A DNA stretch of 64,000 nucleotides. It comes from Mytilus galloprovincialis. Taxonomy: Eukaryota; Mollusca; Bivalvia; Mytilida; Mytilidae. The stretch is taken from NCBI RefSeq assembly GCF_965363235.1, contig NC_134851.1:20922347-20986346 (forward strand). Direction: 5' to 3'. Shown piece by piece: positions 1 through 11,345 of this stretch. Both the position numbers and the translations under genes were made by a program. The notes beneath the pieces are model-generated. The model did no database searches. It saw only the letters and a program-made list of their open reading frames with translations, and had not been told where the DNA came from. Each line of letters begins with the position of its first letter. Position 1 is the stretch's first letter.

Positions 1-600
1 TTTTCCCTATTTTACTTTTAAATGGACTTAGATTTTCCGCCAGGAAACAACACTTTCACTCTGTAGTTAAGGTTTTTAAAATTTTAATAACTTCCTTATA
101 CTATTTTGGATTTGTAACAAACTTGGACAGAAGCTTGTTTATGATCAAAAGCTAGAGAAATATTTTTATTGATTTGTTTTCCTCATTTTTGTTGAGCCTG
201 TGATTAACAGCAAAAGTAGGCGAGACACTTGGTTCCGCGGAACCCTTACAAATTTTATATATATATTAAATCTTGGATTACATAAGAAGTGTTATCAAGA
301 TGTAAATACAAATGACTACAAAAAATCAGGGTGTAATACAAGTTCTTGCATCGATTATTACTATTTTTATAAGTGGACTTGACGAAACAACAGATCGTGA
401 TATCGATTTTTACTTAAAGCTTCAAACAGATTATATCAAACTGAACAAATATCAAAACCAAATTTTCTTATCCTTCACGCCATGTGATTGAGACATAAAA
501 TGAACGACCAAGAATCTTTTATAACATTTTCTAGGATACCTACAAATTGTATTATAATTCATATAGTATTTAAACAGATTAGCTGAATGCACACAGTAGG
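1..600. other. Intergenic DNA, no gene seen
   Basis: AT-rich sequence with only short chance reading frames. I see no splice-supported coding exon, RNA gene or repeat that I can name. Confidence 0.5.
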
Positions 601-604
601 GGTG

Positions 605-780
605 TCATCGTGTTATGAGAAAGATGGCATGAAATAGTTATCAACGACTTATGATTAAATAAGCCAGATACGCGTTTCGTCTACTTAACACTTATTAGTG
701 ACAGTCATATCAGAATAGTAAGAAAGTCAAACAAGTACAAAAATGAAGAGTTTAATAGCAGTAATAAAAAAGGCATTGAG
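605..780. repeat. Fragment of mussel-type ACGCGTTTCGTCTAC interspersed repeat
   Basis: Contains the cores ACGCGTTTCGTCTAC and AGTCAAACAAGTACAAAAATG, which recur at about 9.84-10.34 kb, 21.0-21.2 kb, 21.87-21.96 kb and 37.49-37.94 kb, and inverted at 36.43-36.61 kb and 41.40-41.47 kb. I recognise this family as very common in Mytilus genomic DNA. This copy is diverged. Confidence 0.7.
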
Positions 781-1059
781 CGTATCTAGACAATTTTATC
801 TATAATTTAACGAGAGTAGGGGTATAAAATCATCACATCCCTTTGCCACTGCGTTGTAATTTATGGCATGGTTTTTTTTTGAAACCCAATTACAGACTTT
901 AAGTTGCGAAACAACGAAATTATGTATCCACGAGAATGCAATACGCCAGTTAGGATGAAACTACACTAGGGCATTAAGGTGAATCGGGACTATTCGACTG
1001 GTCATAATTTCACACATGAATTACCAAGCACACGAAAAGCTTGTGTCGTAAGTTCACTG

Positions 1060-1435
1060 TTTTTTGTCGAGGCTGTGACCCTTGTCGCAGAAAGCTCGAC
1101 ATAGGGATGGCGATCCTGCGGCTACGGCGGCGGCGGCGTTTGCTAACTACTCAAAAGCTATATTTTTTAGAAGGTGGAAGAGCTGGATGCTTCATACATT
1201 GTTAAAGATGCCTCATGTGACAAAGTTTCCGTCAGTCACATGTCCAATGTCCTTGACGTTGTTATGGTTCAGTGAGTATTTGAAAAAAAATTAGGTTTTT
1301 GTAATGTTAGATTATCTCTTATTGTGAGTAATAGGATAACTATACTTCGTATGTGCGTATCTTGCAAGGTCTCATGACCGTCAGACAATTTACACTTGAC
1401 CTCATTTCATGGATCAGAACAAGCTATATTTTAGC
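1060..1435. repeat. Bivalve interspersed repeat with CTCGACATAGGGATGGCGAT core
   Basis: Includes a GGCGGCGGCGG stretch, then AGAAGGTGGAAGAGCTGGAT and TGACCTCATTTCATGGATCA. The second half belongs to the same TTGACCTCATTTTCATGGTT superfamily as the array at 14.56-15.2 kb. The 70-codon frame at 1082-1294 is repeat sequence and not a gene. Confidence 0.65.
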
Positions 1436-2285
1436 TTTTTATATTACAGTTTTGGACCAAGTGTTACAGACAGTTCTTTTGATATTCCGATAAAAATATG
1501 CCAACACCTCTATTTCCCTATCATTTCATTGAAAAATGATCCCTTTTGCATACCTGTTTAAAAGTAAAATTTTGAGCTTAAATGGTCCGGGACCCCTATG
1601 TTTTTCGACCAGTTTGATTTACTCTCTGTAAAGATTAGAATAACAAAACATAAGGCACTTCTGACAGAAATTTCGAATATTTTGAAAAAAAAAAACAGTT
1701 TTATAGGGTAGACTGCCCACAAGTGATATCGGGGATTATTCTGCCCCATCTATACATAATAATCTAACAAATACTATTTAGAATTTGCTATTCCAACGCA
1801 AAATCTTTTTGTGCTTATGGTCCATACTAGTTATATTAGTACACAATGTTTTTCTCTCACTTAAATTGAACGTAATTGTCTTGAAGAAAGTTAGGAGGAT
1901 GACGTTTCCGTGTGAAAAAACTCCACAGAAATAGGTACCCACGAAAATAAATGAATACACAGTATAACAAACTAAACCAATTTCATAGCGCAAAACAATA
2001 TGTCTTCTTCATGCCATATTAATGTTGCACAAAATAAACTACATAGAAACAATTACATAAATTATCGAGGAAACCAATAATCAAATCTATATTATATTAC
2101 GTATTTAGAAATATCAGTCGAATTTACACAGCAAGTGTGATATCGGGGTTCCGAGGAAGATGGTGTAAAAAGCTGTTATGATCAAAATAACACTTTAAGA
2201 CTTAGCGTATTAAAGCAATTTCTTTTAATGTTTTCTATTTGGGTAGAGGTACAACATCAACACACACTGTACGTTCATTAAGAGT
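1436..2285. repeat. 5' part of the A-block segmental duplication
   Basis: Aligns by eye with 15475-16085 (for example TTTTGGACCAAGTGTTACAG and GATATCGGGGATTATTCTGC in both). It has no convincing exon. In the A copy the alignment is interrupted at about 2279-3575 by a LINE that the B copy lacks. Confidence 0.75.
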
Positions 2286-3580
2286 TTACTTTGGATGGTT
2301 ATAAATTAGAAAAAGTATTAAAATATAAGTATTTAGGTAATATTATAGAGGCTTCTGATAAATTCCATACAGCACATATGGAACTATAAAAAAAAGGCAC
2401 AAAAGTTCTATTCAGTTTGTTTAAATATTTGAATAATATAGAAAATATACCTATAAATATACATAAAAAAACTGTTTGAATCTTTAATAAAACCAATGTT
2501 AATGTATAACTCAGAAATTTGGTAAATGGACTACTATAAAAAAAAATTAAGATCTCAGAGTAGAGCATTAAATAATCATAAAGATTTTGATTTACTAACA
2601 TCAATTGATAATAGCTTTATTGAAAAGGTGAATTTAAAATTTTGCAAATTAATTCTATGTTTAAGTAAAAAAACCAGTAAACATTGCATCAAGGGCAGAG
2701 TTAGGACAATATCCAATAGAGGTATATGTAAAGGTTCAAGCACTAAAATATATGGCAAGAGTATCTAACACCGAAATTAATCCGTTGTTATATGATGCAT
2801 ATTGCACATCTAAACTGTTGGATGAAACAGGAACCTATTCTTGGTATACCTATGTAAAAAATATCACCCATGAAAATAATTTAAATATATCTGATATACA
2901 AAATATGGACTTTATAAAAGAAAAATATAAAATAAATAAACACATGAAAGAGATTATGCAAGAAAACTATAAAAAGCTGTTCTTTAAAAAAATAAATTCT
3001 TTAACAGAAAATAATAAATTATTTATCTATAGTTAATTCAAAAAGAAATATGAAACTGAGCCTTATTTACTTAAAGAGAATTACTTTGAAATAAGGAAAA
3101 AATTCACTAAATTAAGGGTGAGTGACCATATTTTGGAAATTGAAAGGGGTAGATACAAAAATATAAAAAGGGAAGAACGTTTATGTCAACATTGTTGTCT
3201 AAATAAAATAGATGATGAGGAGCATTTTTTATTTACATGTACAAAAAATAAAGATTTGAGATTTGAATTTTTACAGAAAGTTAGAAATATCTATTCCAAT
3301 ATAGATAATATGGATAATTTAGATAAATTGGTTTTATGTCTTTCTTGTCCGTCAATTATGCAGTATGCTGTATAATTTGTTAAAAAGTCATGATCACTGA
3401 GGAGGGTGGACTCACAGCTGCATGATAGATACATATATGTATATAATGTTTTGTTCTTTTGTTGGTTTTTTTTCTGTATGATGTATTGTAAAATTATTAT
3501 GTTGATTTACATGTATGTATGACTTCAACCCATATGGGTAAAAATGTGCATTAATATTCAATAAACATCAATAAACTATA
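2279..3580 (+). mobile_element. 5'-truncated LINE, reverse-transcriptase C-terminal end
   Basis: Broken plus-strand frames read as the tail of a non-LTR retrotransposon polymerase. Near 2290-2360 is the thumb-like stretch KYKYLGNIIEAS. At 3118-3375 is a C-terminal zinc-knuckle-like segment with R-L-C-x2-C, D-E-E-H-F and a later Cys, typical of LINE polymerases. Stops and frameshifts separate the pieces, so it is inactive. A 3' untranslated part runs to about 3580. The equivalent B-block position (16085) has no insertion, so it serves as a presence/absence marker for the duplication. The clade (Jockey, RTE or CR1) was not determined. Confidence 0.75.
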
Positions 3581-3584
3581 AATA

Positions 3585-3780
3585 TTCAATGGATACTAAT
3601 TTTCGTGGATTTCGAGGGTACAGGGAAACCACGAAATTAACGTTCAACGAATAACAATTTATATGAAGGAATGTATGTTAAAACCACGAATGTAAATACC
3701 CAGGAAAACGCTAGTTTTTCTCAATCCACGAAAATTGGTATCCAGGAAAATGAATGAATCCACAGTATACATGAAATTAC
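3585..3780. repeat. Bivalve cacgaaa / GGATTTCGTGGG repeat
   Basis: Has ATTCGTGGATTTC near its left end and CCACGAAA units near its right end, ending in AATGAATCCACAGTAT. Related copies lie at about 900-945, 1915-1965, 4140-4345, 16085-16160 and 16285-16475. Confidence 0.65.
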
Positions 3781-4139
3781 CAACGATTGTATCTGATATT
3801 TATTTCAGCCTGGCTGTCTTTGATTTTTAGATAAATGTAATTAAGGATACAGTGTTTCACACATTGACGTCGGTATAATGAAATTTTATTCGACTGTTAT
3901 ACATGTGAGGTTTTTAGCTAGCTATAAAAACAGGTTTTACCCATCTTTTTCTACATAAAAAATACCTTTATCAAGTCAAAATATCACAATTGTTTTCCAT
4001 TTATTTGGATTTTTTTATTTTGTCATTTGATTAGGAGCTTTACCTTTTCAATTTTCCTTAGTATTCTTTATTTTACATTTTGTTTTAAACAAAACACTTT
4101 AAAATACACATATCAAAAATGCAATTACTTGTCAAAAGC

Positions 4140-4345
4140 TTTATTCATTAATATTCGTGGGATATCAAGTTTTGTGGATTTCGTGGGTAAAGTTGAATCA
4201 CGGATTTAAATGTTCAATAAAATATAGACTTATATGCATACTTAACCTAAACAACGAAATTAAATATCCACGAAAATGCAATAGTTAATGAATCCACGAA
4301 AATAGAGACCCACGAAATTAAATGAATCCACAGTATCATCTCTTT
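4140..4345. repeat. Second cacgaaa / GGATTTCGTGGG repeat copy
   Basis: Runs from TTAATATTCGTGGGATATCA to AAATGAATCCACAGTATCAT, and the B-block homologue is at 16285-16475. The ends are partly reverse-complementary (TTCGTGGG versus CCCACGAA), suggesting a hairpin-forming non-autonomous element. Confidence 0.6.
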
Positions 4346-4403
4346 TTACGTCCGTCCGTCTGTGATATATACACACTAACATATGTTTATCGCTAATTGT
4401 TTA

Positions 4404-5262
4404 AAAAGAGGGACGAAAGATACCAAAGGGGCAGTCAAACTCATCAATCTAAAACAAACTGACAACGCCATGGCTAAAAATAAAAAGACAAACAAACAAC
4501 AGCACACATGACACAACATAGAAAACTAAAAAATAAACAACACGAACCCCACCTAAAAAACTAGGGGTGATCTCAGGTGCTCCGGAAGGGTACGCAGATC
4601 CTGCTCCACATGTGGCACCCGTCGTGTTGCTTATGTGATAACAAATCCGGTAGATAGTCTAATTCGGTAGGTCACATCCATGAACGGGAAGGGGATTGTA
4701 GTTACGACGTAAGGAACATATCCGATATCATTTGTGAAACGGTTATTGCATAACGGTCAACCAACTCGTGATGGCGTCCGTAAAATTTACGAAGGGATGA
4801 TTTCAACTTCACCATTCGGAACTCTTGGTTTAATAGCTTCCTGGTGAGCAGCAACCCTCTATAAAGAAAATCATGATAGGAAATGCAAGCACGGGAATAT
4901 CGTATCAATTGGAAGATGTATACCCCGTGCTGCTGGAATGTTGCTACTTAGAAATGGAAAGTTCACAATTGGAAAGCTGAAATCATCTCTTTTGTCGTAA
5001 AGTTTTATTTTCAACCGACCCTCAGTGTCAATTTATAGATGTAAGTCAAGATATGAGGCCGACTTAACTGTATCTGTAGTATTCTTTATTTCTAGCTCGA
5101 TGGGATAGATGCGTTCTACATAGTCACCAAATTTTGAATTATTTAGTGAAAGAACATCATTTATATAGCGGAAAGTAGAGTTAAAGGATATTGCTAACTT
5201 CTTATCTTTCTTCCTAAGAAGTTGTGCTTGACATATAGTTATAATTGACATCTCATCGATGG
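4404..5262 (-). mobile_element. Degenerate retroelement with reverse-transcriptase fragment
   Basis: Read on the minus strand, 5251-5033 encodes an RT palm piece with the box F-R-Y-I-N-D-V followed by LSLNNSKFGDY, and 4908-4702 encodes IRYSRACISYHDF and LLLTRKLLNQEF. The catalytic box should be Y-x-D-D; here the first Asp reads Asn. A frameshift lies between the two pieces. The strand's 3' tail ends at about 4404 (GGTATCTTTCGTCCCTCTTT). Copies with the same 3' end but different 5' truncation lie at 30934-31443, 50830-51154 and about 57060-57290. I recall related proteins from bivalve genomes and suspect a Penelope-like or other non-LTR class, but cannot fix it. Confidence 0.7.
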
Positions 5263-5269
5263 TTCTAAA

Positions 5270-5545
5270 CTGTTTTAAGTTGTTTTCCGATTACAGATTG
5301 TAACCTAATCATATCTTATGTGTATGTGTATTCCATATCTTGGTTCGATTTTATGTTTGTTTAAAAATACTTAGATTTCGTAATGTGCCACTTGACCAAC
5401 ATCTTTTAAAATGTGCAAGTCTCAATCAATAGAGGACGAATCCCATCTCTTGCTGTTTTGTGAACGCTATGAACAATTACGAACAACATGATTTTATCCG
5501 AGATAAGTACAACATAGACTTAACTTCTCACATCTGAATTCGTCA
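5270..5545 (+). mobile_element. LINE polymerase C-terminal remnant
   Basis: Frames around 5380-5500 encode FRNVPLDQ, then CASLNQ/SQSIEDESHLL and CERYEQLRTT in shifted frames, a C-x2-C...H...C LINE tail. It is broken soon after 5500. The B-block homologue at 16690-16960 is longer and clearer. Confidence 0.55.
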
Positions 5546-6002
5546 GATATCTTATTAAAATTTTATTATTTTCTATATTAATGTTGAAAGTTATTAACTT
5601 CTAAAAATAAAAACGAATAAGTTCCATGCTAGACTGATTTAGTCAGTCAGTGTGATGCATACCTATTGAACAAATATATTGTAAAATGTAATAACGACTA
5701 GAAGTTTAAAACGGTAAGTTATATACTAAGTATTGGTGTTCATCATGCAACTGATTTATTGAATTCCTGTTATACATGTATATATATATATATAAAAGTC
5801 TATAAAAACGACCAACCAGCAAATTTACTATGTACCGGATCGTCTAGAATAGGCGATACTATGCAGATAAGGAAAAAATTATATCAGTCTAAAGATTTGC
5901 ACAACGGTACTGATATAAGATGTTATAATACGAAAATGTTGTTATTAAATCGTGCTGACAAATATTTCGGCTCAACAAATGGCCTTCTTCGGCATCTCAT
6001 AT

Positions 6003-6139
6003 ATAATATTACGGCAACGTCAGGAAATATAAACCTTTTTGTATGAGACTGAGAAACTTGGGGAGGGCGAGGTTCTTCCACAGTTTTGCGCCGAGTACAA
6101 AACAAGTTTATATTTGAATGACATTGACCTGATATTGTT
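6003..6139. mobile_element. Hairpin MITE copy upstream of gene A
   Basis: A degenerate copy of the hairpin element seen intact at 8535-8662: arms around ACGTCAGGAAATATAAACCT and TTATATTTGAATGACATTGA with a GGGCGAGGTTCTTCC core. The homology with the downstream copy continues to about 6325 (ATAGCTATGTTACTATAATT), so exon 1 of A is flanked by two direct repeats of about 320 bp. Confidence 0.65.
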
Positions 6140-6534
6140 TTTTTATACTGCAACTTAAATTAATACATTGATAGCTTTTAATATCGTAACACAAATGTCA
6201 AACTTAGTTTGATACCTTAATGGACCTCTGATTGTGGAGAAAGTGTTCCATGATGAAATTGACATTATACAAAATATAGCTATGTTACTATAATTAGGAA
6301 ATAAACACAACTAGTTGCAGTATAAAAAGATCGATATTTGAAGAAAACAAGAAAGGATTTAATACAATGATCATTGTTTTTATGTTCAACGGTAGATATG
6401 ACAAAACATTTGTGTCAATATAGTTTTATGTATATACCTTACCAGAGATAGACACGTGTCAGATATTTATCTTTCAACCTCACAAGATGTCGTTTCACTG
6501 GAGAGATTTTAATCCTTCTTGATGTCTAGCGCTA

Positions 6535-6625
6535 ATCGTATTAAATAATGCATATTCAGGACATTATATATTAATATACCATGATTTAATTGTATTAGAC
6601 CGACATGCTCCACGATTTTCGATTT
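6535..6625 (+). promoter_or_regulatory. Conserved upstream block of gene A, candidate promoter
   Basis: Contains GCATATTCAGGACATTATAT and, about 30 bp on, TTAGACCGACA. The same order (GCATATTCAAGAC, an AT-rich TATA-like run, then TACTAGATCGA or TTAGACCGA) occurs upstream of C, G, J, E and I. Conservation among otherwise diverged flanks suggests regulation. Gene B lacks this stretch. Confidence 0.45.
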
Positions 6626-6976
6626 GTAACGAGCCATATGCATTTTACAGGGGAACATTTCAATTCAAGATATTTCAACCTAATGAATCAGAATCTTGAA
6701 ACACAAAATTGAAATACCTGTAACTGTCCCATGAAGACATTTAAATCTTACTGACATATTAATCTGACTTTCAAAAAACAGTGTTTGCGCTGGTTTATAT
6801 ATCATACCAACTGAAAAATTTACTAACTAGAATCGGACCGAATGACAAGTGTTTCCGTGTGTTTAAAATTGTATTCATAAAATCATTTTCTCATATTTTT
6901 ATTTACTGTAGGTAAAAAACTACGAATCCGTAAGTCAAAACAGAGGTAGAAATCAAGAAAACCAGCAAGTGTAAAG

Positions 6977-7571
6977 ATGTTCGACTTTGTTTTAATCATT
7001 TTGTCTGGAAGCGTATTTGAAAAGGTTCACCTGTCTTGTATTTTATTTTTACTGGCTTTTGGAATACTCATAATAATATTACATGTATTTGTATCGGTAT
7101 TCTTGAAGTATGATCACAAAAATTCAGTTGGTTTATTTTTTGCTTTAATAATCGGATTTGTTCATCAATGTTTTTTGTCGGCGAACTGGCTAAAATCAAC
7201 ATGTAATCTAAATGGAATAACTGTGTTCGTGACCGATTGGTACACTGTTCCTGTCGTCTGTTTGATATTGACTATTGGTGTGTTGTTCCTCGAAGAATGT
7301 TCAAAAGATGAGTCTAAAACAAAAATATATACGTATGGTGCCTTCATTTCCTTGGTTTTACTATTAGGTTTTGGAATGGGAATTCATGGCATCAGTAACC
7401 AACATGCCAATTACATGAATTATTATAACTTGAAGTTTCACAAAGCTGTATTTGTAGACAATAAGACTTCACTCGTGAGTTTTGCTTTGGAATATCTTTT
7501 GGTCTATGCTCCAGTTTCTGTGACCCTGCTCTGGAATAGGAAGGAATGCGTGCTTATTAACGGTCAACAAG
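6977..7571 (+). CDS. Gene A exon 1: putative seven-pass membrane protein, segments 1-5
   Basis: No known family recognised. The exon encodes residues 1-198 plus the first base of codon 199. Hydrophobic segments lie at about 18-43, 51-70, 89-106, 120-139 and 166-186. Conserved landmarks are W-L-K-S-T (71-75) after segment 2 and E-Y-x-L-V-Y-A-P (172-179) in segment 5. Loops 1 and 3 are positively charged, which places the N-terminus outside; a sequon N-K-T at 162-164 then falls in an extracellular loop. The in-frame TAG at 6947 supports this ATG. The donor AAG|GTAATG follows QQ in phase 1, and an acceptor (TTTACTGTAG, ending near 6911) implies an upstream untranslated exon. Joined to exon 2 at 10431 it predicts 291 residues. 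A receptor-like role is inferred from topology only. Confidence 0.82.
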
Positions 7572-8534
7572 GTAATGTATATATTCTTTGTTATACAAGT
7601 ATAAGGGTCTCGATGTGAGGTACTCATATCTGTATTCTGTTATTTATATGCCATAATTCTCTATTCTGTTATTTATATCCCATCTCTATTCTTGATATAT
7701 GAGTACCCCAATACTGTCTGTCCTTTATATGTTAATTTCTTTTATTTTCTTTCTCATTTTTTGCAAAGACCAATCGTAACAACATCTGATTCAAACATTA
7801 AATAACACTTTTAGATATTTAGATTATATATTGGCTCTTAATAATGACGACTTCAGTATGTACACTTAAGAGATTTGTCCTTCCGAACTGACTTAAAGCT
7901 AATACTAATAATAATGAACACTGTCCTTTCCTGGATCTTAATATCTAATATAGTAAGCTTAATACCAAAATTTATGATAAAAGAGACGATTTTTCATTTC
8001 CTATTGTTAATCATCCATTTTAAGATGGTTAAGTTCCCTTGTCACATTTTATGCTGTTTAAATGTCTCAACTTGTTCGATTAGCTCGTGTATGTAACAAC
8101 TTATTTGATTTCAACCAAAGAATTCTCTGTATTTCTGAAAACTTATTACACCAGGATTTCAATATCACAAACAAGTCAAAACTATAATATCTTATGTTAA
8201 TATTCTGTATCAAGCCGAAAATATCGGTTTTCACCCCAAAGCTAACTAAACCTTTGAACAGACTTATTTATATAGTTACGATACTGTTATCAAAGATTAA
8301 ATATTTTGGTATTAATAATGATTCACTCATAGGGTCTTTGCATCGGAAATAAACACATCTATTCTTAAACCAGTTGTTCATGTTGTTGGCATGATATGTT
8401 CTTCTCATATATTTTTTATGGTATGTTAATAAACCCCTAACGGGAGGGTTTGTACTTGGTTTTCTTTTGCATGTAACTTGTTTAAATTTGATTAATGCGA
8501 ACAGAATATTTTACACATTATGTCATATACATAT

Positions 8535-8662
8535 ACAATATAAGGTGAATGTCAGAAAAGTATACTTTTTTGTATGAGACTTCGAAAATGTACAAGGGCG
8601 TGGTTCATTTTTGCACACAGTACACAAAGGTTTATATTTTTCTGACATTGAGCTAATATTGT
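8535..8662. mobile_element. Hairpin MITE with about 36-bp terminal inverted repeats
   Basis: The left end ACAATATAAGGTGAATGTCA is matched in reverse complement by the right end, which reads ACAATATTAGCTCAATGTCA when inverted. The match continues inward through AGAAAARTATA. Copies lie at 6003-6139, 17341-17487, about 19705-19805 (left arm partly deleted) and 37103-37232. No coding capacity. Confidence 0.75.
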
Positions 8663-9159
8663 CTTTAAACTGCATCTTGAATAAATACGTTGATAGATAT
8701 TTAAATTGTAAAATTCAGTTTAAACTTATTTTTATCCTTTAAGGATCCCCTGTTTGTGGGAAAACTGATCCATTGCACAACATATAGCTGTGTTACTATA
8801 TTTAGGAAATAAACAAAACTAGTTGCAGTATAAACCAGATTATGTAAAAATAGCACGACTATATATTCAATTTCAGTTTGAATAAACATTTCATAGTTGT
8901 AATTCTATTTTTTAATATTCTACTCGTAGGTAAAAGTAAAGATAATTATTTCTCCAGTTCATTTATAAGATTTTAGTTTGGGACAACTTAACGTGTACGA
9001 TTTTTTTTATAGTTTGGTTTAGAAGAAATATCGACATAGCTAGATAATACCATTAATTATCTAATTACTAACACAGTTCTAAATTAAGTAAATTATTATT
9101 GTTGTATTATACATTAAATACCATAATTTCAAACCTGATATCAACACTTTAAAAATTTA

Positions 9160-10345
9160 CCTGTGAAAAAAAAGTAAAATCACAAAAATACTAAACTCAG
9201 AGGAAAATCAATTCGGAAAGTCCATAATCACATGGCAAAATCAAATAAGAAAACGCATAAAAAACGAATGGACAATAGCTGTCATATTCCTGACTTGGTA
9301 CAGGCATTTTCAAATGTAGAAAATGGTGGATTAAACCTGAATTATAGCGCTAACCCTCTCATTTGATGACAGTCTCATCAAATTCCGTTATATTTACAAT
9401 GATGCGTCAACTAAACAGACACAATATATAAAATAGTCAAAATATTGGTACATCAGTCATCATCGTGTAACAATTTCAAAAGGAACAATTTATCAGAACA
9501 CAAAAACATTTATCCACAAACACATTCATTGATTTGCGTGTCTGTCGGCTGAACATTTTATACGTCACATATATTTGTCGTTCAATATACATACAAACAA
9601 TTTTAACATTTCACATAGGCAATGTTAGCATACAGGGTTAAAAAATCAAAAGTATGTAAAAATAAATTTCAGAAATAGACCGAGATTTAAAATAGTCCAA
9701 AAGTTATATAGAATAAAGTGACTTCACTTTTGTAGCGTATCTATCTATCATGATTATTTTGTGCTGTTTAACGTGGTGTTCGTTTTTTATTCTGTATGAA
9801 AGGCTACTCAAGGTTAAAAAAACTCTGTATTAATAGTTATCAAATGTAACAGGATTATAATTTAATACGCCTGACACGCGTTTCTTCTACATAAGACACA
9901 TCAGTGACGCTCAGATCAAAATAGTTATAAAGCCAAACAAGTACAAAGTTGAAGAGCATTGAGGACCCAAAATTCCAAAAAGTTGTGCCAAATACGGCTA
10001 AGGTAATCTATTCCTGGGATAAGAAATTCCTTAATTTTTCATAAAATTCAAAGTTTTGTAGCAGGAAATTTATAAAAATGACCATATAATTGATATTCAT
10101 GTCAACACCGAAGTGCTGAATACCGTACTGGTGATACCCTTGGGGACAAAACGTCCATCAGCAGTGACATTGACCCAGTGGTGTAAATAGTTATCAAAGG
10201 TACCAGTATTATAGTTTAATACGCAAGAAGCGCGTTTCGTCTACATAAGACGCATCAGTGACGCTCAGATCAAAATAGTTATAAATCCAAACAGGTACAA
10301 AATGAAGAGCAATGAGGACCCAAAATTCCAAAAAGTATTAAAAAT
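9160..10345. repeat. Mussel interspersed repeats within the gene A intron
   Basis: 9160-9440 carries the family marked by CACAAAAATACTAAACTCAG and TTGGTACAGGCATTTTC; its frame corresponds to the 123-codon chance frame in the B copy at 20386. 9835-10015 and 10190-10345 are two tandem copies of the CGTTTCGTCTACATAAGACG repeat separated by a GATACCCTTGGGGACAAAAC stretch. Confidence 0.65.
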
Positions 10346-10430
10346 AACGCAAAATATCTGTCGTATTAATATCCATCTACTGTATATGTCTTCTCCTTTA
10401 GATTTCATTTTACTTTTTTAATTTTTTCAG

Positions 10431-10711
10431 GTAATCATGACGAGCAGTGTATCACGTGTGATAATAATAATATGGTGCAACGATATATCTTAATATTTAT
10501 GTTGTTTGTGATTTGGATCGCGAGACCAATTCTTTGCACTATAAACTTTTATTACAATTATTTTACTCAAGATTATATTCCAAGCATGACACTGTGTATG
10601 GTGTATATTTTTTTACTCTTGGATTTTGGTATCTTCTACTTGAAGAACTTTTCATATTCATTTACATGTAACTCTAGGAATCGACAAATTCAAATACCAG
10701 AGAAGTGTTGA
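10431..10711 (+). CDS. Gene A exon 2: membrane segments 6-7 and tail
   Basis: Acceptor AATTTTTTCAG at 10430 restores the phase-1 codon (Gly199). The exon starts N-H-D-E-Q-C-I-T-C-D (200-209), a C-x2-C motif in the predicted third intracellular loop. Segment 6 (about 217-239) contains the family motif I-W-I-x-R-P; here residue 234 is Cys where every other copy has Trp. Segment 7 is about 249-269, followed by a short polar tail ending K-C, with stop TGA at 10709-10711. Compared with B it has 13 amino-acid differences but one silent change by my count. Confidence 0.82.
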
Positions 10712-11029
10712 CTACAATAATTCATTGTTGAGGAACTGATCTAATACAAATGTACTTAAATCTTCACACGAGCAAGTGTAAATATGATGTAATGTGATTT
10801 GCCTCTATTCAATTGTGTGTTTAATCCGAGGTGCGTTATTTTATTTACTGCTATATGATATGAACAATGTTCTGATTTGAAACACTATTTGTGAGCTGCG
10901 TATACTCGCACATTCATACATTGAAACTAATATAGTTTTTGTTGCCAAAACATTCGAAATGCATTCGACATGCATGATATAAAAGTTAACATACCCACTC
11001 CCGTGTTATGTGGTTGCTTGCTTAGTTAA
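10712..11029. other. 3' flank of gene A
   Basis: Closely matches the 3' flank of B (22359-22675). I do not see a strong polyadenylation signal directly after the stop; AATAAA occurs in the AT-rich array beyond. No gene. Confidence 0.5.
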
Positions 11030-11345
11030 ATATATATGATTAATCATATTATTTAAACATTTATTGAATAATATTATTTGTCAAATATATATCAAACATG
11101 TTACATAATATTATTAGTTAAATATATATTATTGATAAATAAAATTATTAGTTAAATATATATTGTAAATAAATAAAATTATTAGTTAAATATATATTAT
11201 TAATAATTGAAATTATTAGTTAAATATATATTAATAATCAATAAAATTATAATTAAAATATATATTATTAATAAACAAAATTATTACATGTAGTTAAATA
11301 TGCATTAAATAAAGTTTAGTAAAATATATAATAAATAAAATTATA
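11030..11345. repeat. AT-rich tandem array downstream of gene A
   Basis: Seven to nine imperfect units of about 36 bp built on ATTAGTTAAATATATATTAT followed by a TAATAAATAAAATT-type spacer. An almost identical array sits at the same distance after gene B, so it was copied with the segmental duplication. Confidence 0.8.

Larger units (their letters stand above)
7572..10430 (+). other. Gene A intron (2859 bp)
   Basis: GT...AG intron. In order it holds a short minisatellite (about 7633-7685, two units of a 31-bp CTCTATTCTGTTATTTATAT repeat), a hairpin MITE (8535-8662), a mussel repeat tail (about 9160-9440) and two direct copies of the GACGAAACGCG-type repeat (about 9835-10015 and 10190-10345). 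The gene B intron has the same order plus an extra MITE. Confidence 0.7.

Noticed and set aside
1082-1294. 70-codon alanine-rich frame
   Set aside because: The GGCGGCGG-containing stretch belongs to a widespread bivalve repeat.
2299-2604. 101-codon minus-strand frame
   Set aside because: It is the antisense of the LINE polymerase remnant at 2279-3580.
11030-11345. Possible CRISPR-like array
   Set aside because: The repeats are AT-rich and imperfect, without unique spacers, and the genome is eukaryotic.
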